Source: Halocafeteria seosinensis (lineage: Eukaryota; Sar; Bigyra; Bicosoecida). Taken from it: DNA of 64,000 nt. Position 1 is the stretch's first letter. Every line of letters begins with the position of its first letter. The stretch covers positions 62,001 to 126,000 of the forward strand of contig LVLI01000100.1 in assembly GCA_001687465.1 (NCBI GenBank), written 5' to 3'. The notes beneath the pieces are model-generated. The model did no database searches. It was not told the DNA's origin and saw nothing but the letters and a program-made list of their open reading frames with translations. Both the position numbers and the translations under genes were made by a program. Below, in pieces: positions 32,124 to 42,226 of the stretch.

Positions 32124-35100
32124 ATGGCAGCTTCGGAAGTTGGAGCGACACAGTCGGAAGAAAGTGCCCCGACAATTTGGGAGGAATTCCAGCGGAAACG
32201 TGAAAGGAAAGCCCGGCCGTATATCCACTGCTTGATATTGGCCTCATGCGTAGCTTGGACGATTCACGTCACTTTCGGTTTGGCACTTGTGGCGACGGAT
32301 GAAGCGACCCGTCCGCTTTTTGAATACCTCCTTTTTTTCAAAGCGGTGATGGTACTTCCCTTGGGGCTCGGTGCCATCATTACTGGAGCAACACGGTTTG
32401 AGAAGTTATATTCAGCTCCGCTGGCATGGATGATTTTTTTTTTCATAACCTGGAACTTTGCTGAATCCGTATCGATGGACTACCTCATCCGAACGCGTGA
32501 TCTATACGATGGGAATGATTCGATAAGCGCTGCGGCGGTGTTTGCATCCCGCACTGTAGGGTCTCACCAGGTGGTGTATATGTGCGTCTTGCTCTCTAGT
32601 GTTCGGCTTTTAGTCTCACGGCTGCGTTACTTGGTGAACATGATGATTGGGATCCTGGTATTGTCCATCGTTATCGTCGCTATTCCTCCGGTGTTCCTGG
32701 ATGGAAATTTGTCTTACGTAGAATATGACTTGGCGGACTATGTTCGCGTAATCGTCGCGGTATTGGCTACGATGCTCGTTAACGTCTACGCATCTCTCCT
32801 CTGGATTGAGGATGAGTGGCTAGTGTTTGTTCAGAGGAAGCGGTTTCAGCTACACAGCGTTCGAGCTGAAGAATTATTGACGTTGGCAATGCCCCGTGAT
32901 ATAGCGCATCAGCTAATGATGGGAGAAACAGAGCCCCAAGAGTATACATGTGTCAGTGTTGGCTTTCTCTATATATCCAAGTATGCGGCACATGTTCGCG
33001 AAGCGTGTAAGTATCGTTCGCATCTCCTTAACAGCCCATAAGACTCGATCGATTCTTTTCCTCGTACAGCTAGTAACGGCACAATCTTGGACTTTATGGA
33101 ACATCTTCATCGTCTATATTGTGAACTAGACGCGCTCGTATTGACGCATCCGAATGTTTACAAGATTGAGAGTGTCACAAATTGTTACATGGTGGCTGGA
33201 GGCGTACCGAATGTGGGTAGCTGTATTCGAAATACTATTTTCAGCAACGATTAGATTTCATTGTTCTACTGCAGGAATCCTCGGACCATGCTCAAGCTGT
33301 CTTGTCCTTCTGCCTGGAGGCTGTATATCTGTGCCACCAACTACAGAGTTCTGGAAAGCAAAACTCGGGGTCCTCTTTTGGCGCGAAGAAATTGATTGGA
33401 TCCACTCAGAATGATTTTCCTCAACTGCAGTTCAAGATAGGCGTACATAGCGGACCTGTTACAAGTGGTAGGTCACTGTACGCCGTTGTATTGTATTTTT
33501 TCTGCTGACAATTATGCCAGTGATCTTCTTGCAGGCATCGTTGGCAAGACTCGAACGTTCTACAGGGTTTTCGGTGATACAGTCAATGTCGCATCAAGAA
33601 TGGGAACTTCTTCGTCTCCCGGTAATGTGCATGCAAGCCAGAGATTTTACGAAGAGCTGGGCTCTCCCCCTGTTCATGAGCAATTAGTATCAGGGACAGG
33701 CAATGTCCAATACATGGTGACAGGACCACAGCTTGTAGAGCTTAAGGGCAAAGGGGAATTGAGCACCTACACTGTGACAACCAATGTTGAGGCTCCACAG
33801 GCTTTCTGCAAGGAGGAAGAGGGGTCGACGTCTCCAACCTTTGTGCAGTATGGACAACCCTCGCACTCACCGGAGCATAAGCAAACGACAGAGATACCCG
33901 AAAAGAGCTCTGCTGCAGAAACGACCGACCGGCATGTCAGTGTAGTTAATCCAAGGCAATCGTATGATGGCCTCATGACTGTTCACAACGCCCCTCGGCA
34001 CCAGGAAAAGTCCAATAGAGTGGTCCCCACCTCAAGCGATAGCCACGCGTGTAACCGGGTCGTCACCTCCTTCAACAATTCTCCGTTTGCTACAAGGGGA
34101 CTATCAACGCAGAACGATCATAGCACGGATGATTACTACCACTCGGAAAATATCACGAAATTCGACAAGGCTCAAAGGACGGTAGTAGCCGTCGCGAAGT
34201 TAATGAGGATGCCCTTGAAAGAAGCTCTGACTGCGTATAAGCACATGAGTGATATACTCATCCAAAAAAGTCGCCATTATTACATAGGAAAAGTTGAGCA
34301 GATATACATTCAGCGTTTTTTAAGTAAGTACAGCGCCACCAGGAAAAGAAGCAGAAAGAAGTCAGGAATCGGTGGTAGTGCCAGACGAAGGAGTATGCCA
34401 AGTCGTTCCTCTATGGAAGAAGGCCGCAATCAAGCTGTCTCCCCAAAGCGTAGCGAATACAGCAAAGAAGACCAGAATATGTATGAGCGCACCATTGCTG
34501 GAAATATATATGGAGGTAGCGGCACTTCCATTGAGGTACACAAATGCTTTTTCCTTCGGCCCGGAACTTTGATTAGGCTCATTACGACAAGATTTCCGGA
34601 TAAAAACCTTGAAGAAACGTATCAGCGACATGTGAACTCGTTGGTATATAAGCTTGCTGCCCGTAGCAATATATTTGCCACCGTCTTCTTCGTATGGGGA
34701 ATCGCCGGATATTCTCAAGGTCTCCTCGACCGGCCTGGAGAGTTGATGTTATATGCATTCGGTGTGGCTCTGATAATTGTAATGGTGCACGTTATTCTGC
34801 GGCGGTTTTCGTACCTGCAAAACGTCGAACTTGATGCCACGAGCAGAGACGCCTCCAGCGAGGGGGACTCGGAGGACAGGAGCAGTGAGGAATCCCCTTC
34901 TCCAGAGGCTACGTCCCTCCTCCGGGGGACGGAAAACAGCCTTTCTACAGGAGACCGCGACGCCCGATCTTGGAGCCGAGGAGCGATTGGAAATCGACGA
35001 AAAGGGAAGAGCCTGGTTCTTGATAGTGGAATCACTGTTCCCCTCACTTTATGGGAAAGACTCAAGGGGTGCGTCAGCGATTGGCTGATTTGTGATTCCA

Positions 35101-36249
35101 TTAGACGACCTTTCGAGAAAGCTCTAAACACTCTGACCGCGTGGGTGGCCGCTGTAATGTGGTTGACCATGGCTGTCCTGACGGCTTTGGATCAATCTTC
35201 CCTTTCAGTACTTCATCCCGAGCTTGGACCCTCCGAAAGGTGCCTTCATTCTTTCCTTCCTCCAATTGTACTGGTTTCAGCATTTCAAATCTTTCGGATG
35301 GACATCCGGGTTCAGCTTGCTTGTCAATACATTGCTACCATTGTATTTGCTCTCGGATTTCTGATTAGTGAGCGGATGATTCACTGCCAGGGTGAAGTTC
35401 AGGGGATAGGCTTCTTCCTCATGGGTTTTATTCTGATCGTCAGTACCATTGATGCTATCGTGACACAGATACGATACCGAAGAGCGATAGTGCTCCAGTT
35501 TGCTAGTAAGCATGCCAAGGTATGTAATTGCTGTACTGGCAACACATTATGCATGACCTCTGATCGAAAGATAGTTATTGTTGTTGCAGGAGGAATCGGA
35601 TATCGTGCTAAACCAGCTCCTTCCCAAGGCAATTAACGATCGTTTAGAGAAGAACCAAGCAATTCCTTTCGAAATGCATCCGGATGATGTAGTAATCTTG
35701 TGGGCTGATCTAATGGGATTCACTAAGCTTTCTTCTGAGTTACATTCCACGCAAGTGATGCAGCTTCTGAATCGGTTATACTCACGTTTTGATAAAATTG
35801 TCGAAGATGAAAACCTTTGGAAAATGGACACTATCGGAGACGCGTATGTCGTGATTGGAGGACTGGTCCACAGATCCGACAATGCGAGATTAGCCGAGAG
35901 TCTATTCAGCATTGCCGACAAAATGGTTGGCATCATGCGTTATTTTAGGAGACAGACGGGTCATGATATTGGTATCAGGGTAGGAATTCACGCAGGAAAG
36001 GTAGCTTCGGGGATCATCGGTACATTGCGCCCTCGATACTACGTTTTTGGCGACACTCTTCTTGAAGCTGAGAAGATGGAGAGCAGCAGTGCGTCTGATC
36101 AGATTAAAGTGTCAGAAGTTGCTGCTCGTTTGTACCGTTCCTCGCAGTTCCAGCTTCAACCCAGTGGCGATAAGACCGGCGACCTACAAACATACTGGCT
36201 GCTTCCTCCAGACCCAGCGGACCAGGAAGAACAGGATCTAACGGAGTGA
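32124..36249 (+). CDS. Membrane class III nucleotide cyclase, two catalytic domains
   Basis: Five exons (32124-33006, 33070-33212, 33275-33467, 33535-35519, 35590-36249) give 1287 residues. Layout: about six membrane helices (residues 40-235), first cyclase domain (about 270-450), a long Ser-rich and basic linker, a second set of about six helices (785-830 and 935-1060), and a second cyclase domain (1095-1287). This is the topology of membrane adenylyl cyclases. Domain 1 lacks both metal Asp residues (Tyr283, Asn332) but has the transition-state Asn424 and Arg428 (FGDTVNVASRM). Domain 2 has both metal Asp residues (Asp1108 in ILWADLMGFT, Asp1152 in TIGDAY) but has Leu1226 and Lys1230 for Asn and Arg. 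One composite active site would form, in the inverted order. Glu328 in domain 1 aligns with the guanine-selecting Glu, so cGMP is possible. Confidence 0.9.
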
Positions 36250-36575
36250 ACACCGTAATGAGCGAATTAGCTTTCTCAAACAACTGAAAAATTCAGTTTA
36301 AGATTAGTGAGACTCTGACGTTCTGGCAAAACGTTATCGAGCCTATCTTTAGTCTACCAGATGGCATATACGAGACTGTACCACCATCGGGTAATTTGTA
36401 TGATAGATAAACTCGCCATAAAATACATGATTCATTTATGCAAGTCAGGATTCCGGAATGGCTTTCTGTGAACTTCACGGGTGGTCTTCCACAATAACAG
36501 ATAGCATTAAGTTCTTGTGTGTCAAGTCATTGTCAAGTGAACCCAAAGATCTAAACGCACCTTACAACATACAGT

Positions 36576-37692
36576 ATGAATTTTGAGTTACTCGGGCACT
36601 TGGCCCTACTGGATTTTGCAATTCAATGGTAAGCAATGGACGGCCTTGAGCATCCTTGTAGAGCTGGACTTGACTCGTGCAATTGCAGGTTTGGATTCCT
36701 GGTGGCCGTGATTCTCAAAACGGAAAAATTTTTCGATCTCCTTGGAACCAGTTCTTTTACTGTGTGCACGTTCTATGCACTTTATGTAGGCCAGCAGAGT
36801 CATGCCATCAGCTTACAGCATATCATGGGCGCGATGGCCGTATGTTTATGGACGGTGCGATTGGGGAGTTTCTTAGTGTATAGGTACGTGAAAGAAGATG
36901 TCAATGGACGCTTCGGAACTCTAATTGTAATGCATGAGTCTTGAGAATTGGCAGAATTGCCGAAGGTAAGGAAAGCGACAGCTCGATGAATCTGACGTCA
37001 TACTAGTGAGTTCGTGCTGCAGCCGGCAAGGACAAGAGGTTCGACAAAATTAAGCGTGATCCAGTACGATTCTTCTTCGTGTGGACTTTTCAAGGGGTTT
37101 GGGTTCTCTGCACACCACTTCCTGTCTACTGCATTCTTGGAACGGCGATTCCGCCCAGCAAAGGAATCGGTTTTCAGGATGCCATCGGTGAGCTCAAAAT
37201 TTTGAATAGCAACGAAACTTGCTGAACTGGGACGTTAATCGTTGCTATTGCAGCCATGGTATTATGGGTTATTGGATTTATCGGTGAAGCAGTGGCCGAC
37301 CACCAGAAGTTGCGCTTCCGGATGCGGCCAGAGAACAAGGATAAGTTCATCGACCGAGGACTGTGGAGTTGCTCTAGACACCCAAACTATTTCTTTGAAA
37401 TGCAAATGTGGATTTCACTGGCATTATTCTGCCAACAATATCTTGAAGGAATATGGCATTTAGGTGGGTGTTGCATCGATTCGACTACACATCACTAGTT
37501 GAAAATTTCATGACTTGTCTGTTCGCAGCCCTTGTAGGGCCGCTCGTTGAAATTGGATTACTTTGCTTCGTTTCGGGTATACCATTATTGGAAGAGTCTG
37601 CCGAGAGAAAATGGGGTAACGACCCGCGTTATCGGCGTTACAAGGAAAACACTAACCTGCTTATTCCCGTACCCCGTGGTCTAAGCAACTAA
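36576..37692 (+). CDS. DUF1295 membrane protein (steroid 5-alpha-reductase-like)
   Basis: Six exons (36576-36628, 36689-36883, 36955-36965, 37023-37187, 37254-37463, 37529-37692) give 265 residues. It is a multi-pass membrane protein of the DUF1295 family, related to steroid 5-alpha-reductases and isoprenylcysteine methyltransferases. TEKFFDLLGTSSF, GKDKRFDKIKRDPVRFF, LWVIGFIGEAVADHQKLRF, DRGLWSCSRHPNYFFEM and the C-terminal NDPRYRRYKENTNLLIP are the family's conserved blocks, including the R-H-P-N-Y cofactor-site motif. An NAD(P)H-dependent reductase role is inferred. The third exon is only 11 nt, yet it is needed to keep frame and supply the residues before GKDKR. The stop is 9 nt from the CLC stop on the other strand. 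Confidence 0.87.
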
Positions 37693-37701
37693 ACGACCGA
37701 G

Positions 37702-40700
37702 CTAATCGCCTCTGTCTATAGTCTTGCTATATAGACGCTCTTCGTTGGTGAGGTCCTCCTTAAGTATCGTACCCACCAGTTTCCCTTCTCTAGTAACGAA
37801 GATTTGTGCAAACGCAGCAATGGCGAATAAGAAATGGATTTTTGTCACAGGGGTCAATTCCACAACGGCAAATGGGGCAGGATCTACTCTGATGGTGCAT
37901 CCGTGGAGCGTATACCGCGACTCAGGCACACTGACATGTGCTTCATCATTATCAATTCCTTCTGCAGCACTCCCTTCGAGATGGTGAACCTTTCCATCGG
38001 CAGTCATGTACATAGACAAGCTTCGGAGCAGTTCCTGGTGTAGACCGCTGAAACGAAGTTGCTCGGCACCGATATCGTATGCTGCTCCTTCTCCAGTTTG
38101 GGAGACCTGAATATCACTTTCTGGGCTATTTATATCCACTCCCACACTGTCCTGCAATTCCTCCTTAGCGCTCTCGTCTTCAAGAGCTCCTTCCATTCTT
38201 TCCTGTCCAGCATTTTCGCTCGGAAGAAGTTCCTGACTTACGTCCTCAACTTTTTCGTCCTCAAGGAGCCCCTTTTCGCTTGTATTGCTGCTATCTGATG
38301 GACGATGGCGCTCTGTGCTTGCTGATCCCGAAGCGGCGTCATAAACTTTTCTTAACGACCGCCTCGGCGTTGGGGATTTTGACTTCGCCAAACTATTCGA
38401 AGACGTTACAGTGTCGTAGTATTGGTACGAAGCCAAGTTGACTGACTTGGCGAGTCCTGAATGCTCAACTAGAGCGCCCTGCTTTGCTTGTGCTCGATAT
38501 GCCTCGGCTATCCGTGCTAAAGTTGTACGCTTGACTGAGCCAACCAAAATTCGATTTTGTGGTGAATCAACTATCGGGAAGTCGCCTAGTTGCTGTCCGC
38601 TGGGTCCACTTAAGGGGGTTAGGCTCAAGAGTTCTTCCAAGTCATTCACAGTAGACTTAAGCGTCAAATAATGAGGCGAGTCTCGAAGTCCATGCATCAG
38701 ATCTTTAGCATGCAGTCTGTAAGCTGCCGGGCTGAGAGCGCGTGGAAGGTATGGTAAACCATTAATCGCCATTAGGGTATCATAAATGGAGGCCGTAAAT
38801 AATCCTGCTGTTGAGTACGAAAGCAATACACACAAAAGCACTGGGACCATATGGTGTATCTGCCTGGTCAGCTCGAATACAATAACAGCAGGCGATATTG
38901 TTTGAGTAACCCCTGCGATGAGGCCTGCCGCCCCCATTACTGCGTATGTTCCCGGTACAATTTCCGCGTCAGGTGCAATTGCAGCCACTGTTTCCCCCAC
39001 AAGTCGACCCAAAGCTCCTCCTAATGTGAAAACAGGCGTAAATAAACCACACGGAACCGGCAGAGAAATCGATACTATCGTAATTGCGAACTTGAAAATG
39101 CTATACAGGACTAGGGTCAAAAACTTGTTTGGAGATTCCCACACCTCGAAACCGACGCTCGTATCAGCAAGCTGCAAAAATCAGAGTATGAAAACATACG
39201 ACATGAACCCCTGGGCAACTCACATACCAATTCTCGCGAATTATCCTCCAATGATTTAATCTTTGGTCCTTCAAATAAGCTATTGATTAGCTGGCGGTCA
39301 GAATATCTCAACATAACCAAAAAGTATGTGACTGTGCTCACCAGGAACACCACGGTCAATCCCAACCCGTATCTGCCCTTGGCATTGCGTGTTAACAATC
39401 GCCGAAACACCAATGACTTGGCCATCAGCCTAATGAACAAAACAGAAACAAATCCCAAAAGAATGCCCATGATCGCATAGAGTACTATTTGCCACGAAAG
39501 GGCTTGCGCTACGAAAGCGGTTCTGTCAGTGCTCATCATGACAAACGTGAACGACTGTGCTTAAGCTTGAAGACTTTATGGATCGACATACTTTTTGAAC
39601 AATGATTCGTTTTGGATAGAGCTCATAGCTTCATAAAAGATTACTCCCACGACGGAGCAAACGAAGGCCCGCCATAAATTGCTGTAGGGTACGAAGGCCG
39701 TTTACAGCTGCTTTTGCAAAACGTTACACACTGAAGTTAGAGACTTACCTAGCCATATAGTACGTACTCGTTACCTCCACACTGAATAACACTCCTCCAA
39801 TAGGCGCACCGAATACGGCAGTGACGCCAGCAGCAACAGCAGCGGCAAGCATCTGTTTACGTAGTACTTCGCTTCCGCGGATCCGGGAAAAGCAAGGAAG
39901 CTTCCACAACAAGGTAGCCATTGCACAAGCAACATGTACGAAGGGCCCCTCTCTGCCTACAGAGAGACCTCCCGTCATTGCCGTTGTAAACCCAATAATC
40001 TTGGCAATCAGTACTCTAAGCGACAAGTACTGGTCTAACGCTGTACCAGCTAGCACACTCTTCATTTGGGGAATTCCCGAGCCTTCGGCAAGGGGAGTGA
40101 TGACATGTCCAGCCCCTAGAGCAAATATACAAAATACAAATGCCCACATTATCCATAACAGGTAATTGAACAAATCATAGCCATCGCCGAGCCATTTATA
40201 CCTAGCGAACTGAAGATTCTTGATAATGGCGTCTACCGCGAAACTGCAAGCAAATAGCAAGGAAACCTCAAGCTTCAGACTGCGATGAGCACAGCTTCCA
40301 CACAGCTTTTTCTTACCTCACTACTCCCACTGAGAGCCCCAGTATCATTAGAAACGCCCACGTTGACCAAAGCGTCGGAAACATTGCGTACACTCGTGAG
40401 TACGTACTCTGTTTCTTGAGGTGTCCATCGAAATCGCGTTCATCCGAGCAGAACCCACAGCATGACGTCGAAACTTCATTCGGAGACGACTCTGCTTCCT
40501 CCCCATCATCTCCGGATTGTCTAGTGCCATCTGGACTTCTCAATGGAGCCACATCGGTTCGGTGAGAAGACGAGGAAAGTGGCGCCCCATTTTTCTCTTC
40601 TAGCAGGGATCCAGGCGTCTCCAGGTAGTCCGGAGAAGTGTAAACATCGAGAATGGAGTGATGCGCTCGAGCGATTATGGGAGCGGTGGCTTTCTCCTCC

Positions 40701-40762
40701 TGTCTAAAGGCATCTGTAGCTTGTTTCACGACTTTTTTCGTCTGTCGCACCGCTTCCGCCAT
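37702..40762 (-). CDS. CLC chloride channel with CBS domains
   Basis: Five exons (40317-40762, 39749-40243, 39592-39681, 39228-39531, 37702-39171) give 934 residues. After a 110-residue polar N-terminus comes the CLC membrane core. Cl- coordinating loops are GSGIPQ (203-208), GREGPFVH (gating Glu247) and GLFTP in exon 5. The helix FGAPIGGVLFSVEVTSTYY carries Val306 at the place of the proton glutamate of Cl-/H+ exchangers, so the protein is predicted to be a channel, like animal CLC-1 and CLC-2. Cytosolic CBS domains follow (start LSPAAYRLHAKDLMHGLRD; second near TPVTKIHFLFAIAAFAQIF). Between them lies an acidic Ser-rich linker of about 180 residues. Intron 3 was chosen to keep frame (FKN-TDRTAF). 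The membrane, plasma or internal, cannot be told. Confidence 0.92.
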
Positions 40763-41198
40763 ACCTATGCTTCCACGGCTCTATACAATAACGACAAGGA
40801 AAGGATGTTATATGAGACTTGTTCATCAATCTGCAGACTTGTCGTGCATTATTTTCGGTATCAACTACAGTGTAATAGCGATGCTGCGGACGACAATCCC
40901 ATCCGTCGCGGCTTCACTACGCCCTAGTCTACGGGACGACGTGAGTGCAGGAAGGCTAGAACCACATGAATATACAATATAATCGGCAAAGGCTTGCTCA
41001 CTCTGCAACTGCAACAATGGTTCAATGGACACCGTCAGAAGACGTGTGACACTATCATACAGACTATCCCGAGTGCGTATGGAGCTATTCCAAGCTTCAA
41101 CTATGGCCGACTTGAAGGCCATTCATTGATGCACACATTCTCGCTTCCGTATCCATTACAAGAGTTTTCCAACAAGACGAAAGAATTGAGGAACTCCT
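40763..41198. other. CLC 5' flank with weak open frame
   Basis: Between the CLC start and the end of the CX9C gene. A minus-strand frame at 40865-41122 encodes 85 residues (MAFKSAIVEAWNSSIRTRDS, then a LLQLQSEQAFADY stretch). It has coding-like composition but no recognised motif; it may be a small gene or an upstream frame. Confidence 0.3.
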
Positions 41199-41679
41199 TC
41201 ATCCATTGCTTTGCCGTTCCTGTTTGCTCTTTAGTGCGCTTATTACATCCTTGCGATTCTCCTCCTGCGACAACATACGTCATCAACCTACCAATGGACT
41301 CACTCAAAGGCACATAGCTCACTGGACGTACCCTCTTTCGAGCCAAATACTTGCGCTGCGCCCACTGTTTCCGACAAGTTTCATATATTTCATTCACCTC
41401 CCGACATATATCCGAATTCAACAATTGGCGCTGGCAGAGTATGTAGCAGTCGAATGGCTTCCTGCACTGTGGCGAGTGCTCAGCTCGAACATAGACCAGT
41501 TTCGGTATGCCTCTGTACAGATTTCGCAGGAACGGTGTGACCTCCATGTCCTCTATTTGGGAAGGAATCATCGCATCTCCGGGATGAGGAGGAAAGACGC
41601 CTAATCCTGGAAGTGGAGGAGAGCGCTTCTTGGTTCTGCCGTTTCCATCATCAGCTGACGACATCTTTACCCGTGCCAA
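41199..41679 (-). CDS. Twin CX9C mitochondrial protein
   Basis: Two exons (41332-41679 and 41199-41264) give 137 residues, or 132 if the second Met (MSSADDGNG, 41664) is used. The centre has a perfect twin CX9C pair: CRKPFDCYILC and CREVNEIYETC, with an extra Cys inside the first. This is the MIA40-dependent intermembrane-space fold used by COX assembly (CMC/COX17-19/COA) and complex I factors. A proline-rich N-terminal region and a highly charged C-terminal helix (QWAQRKYLARKREENRKD) flank it. The exact orthologue is uncertain; a CMC-type COX assembly factor is one candidate. Without the splice the frame would run on for about 55 unlikely residues. Confidence 0.7.
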
Positions 41680-42226
41680 GTTTTCGTCTCAAATATCTAT
41701 GTGTCTTACGATTCGTTCGATAAGCAAACATTCATGATTCAATATAGCAAGACTTCAGTAGAAAATATTGTCTTTTATGTTAAGTATTACAAACTTCGCA
41801 GCCCCACTTCACATTCACCGCGCCAGGCGAAGCAGCCGCAAAGCACGTGAAGGAAAACGGCATGCGAGAAGTACTGCATTTTTCACGTTCCAATGGGGAA
41901 TCCGGTTGAAACTTCGGTGGACATGTTTTTTTTCATTGCGATTGACTGTGACGTCTGAGAGTTTGGCCATACTGTGATGTTGCTACGTCAGTCACTGGCA
42001 CATCTTTCAGTTCCAGAGGACTGAACAAACAATCATTTGTTGGACTTTAGCTGTTCAGTGACACGATGCTTTTCTCTGCGCCTTCTGTTAGCGTCATTTA
42101 GGGTTGGTTCTATTCAAAAGTTTCTATCAGGGGCCTTGTTAGGGCATTGTTGTAGCGTATGGAATTGTCAGCTGAATGAATAAGCTTTCAGAAGAGGCGT
42201 AGAAAAGTGAGAAGAACTGGGAAAAA
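41680..42226. promoter_or_regulatory. divergent promoter region, CX9C gene / SEC63
   Basis: A 547-nt gap between outward-facing genes. T-rich stretches are present. No additional gene is seen. Confidence 0.35.
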
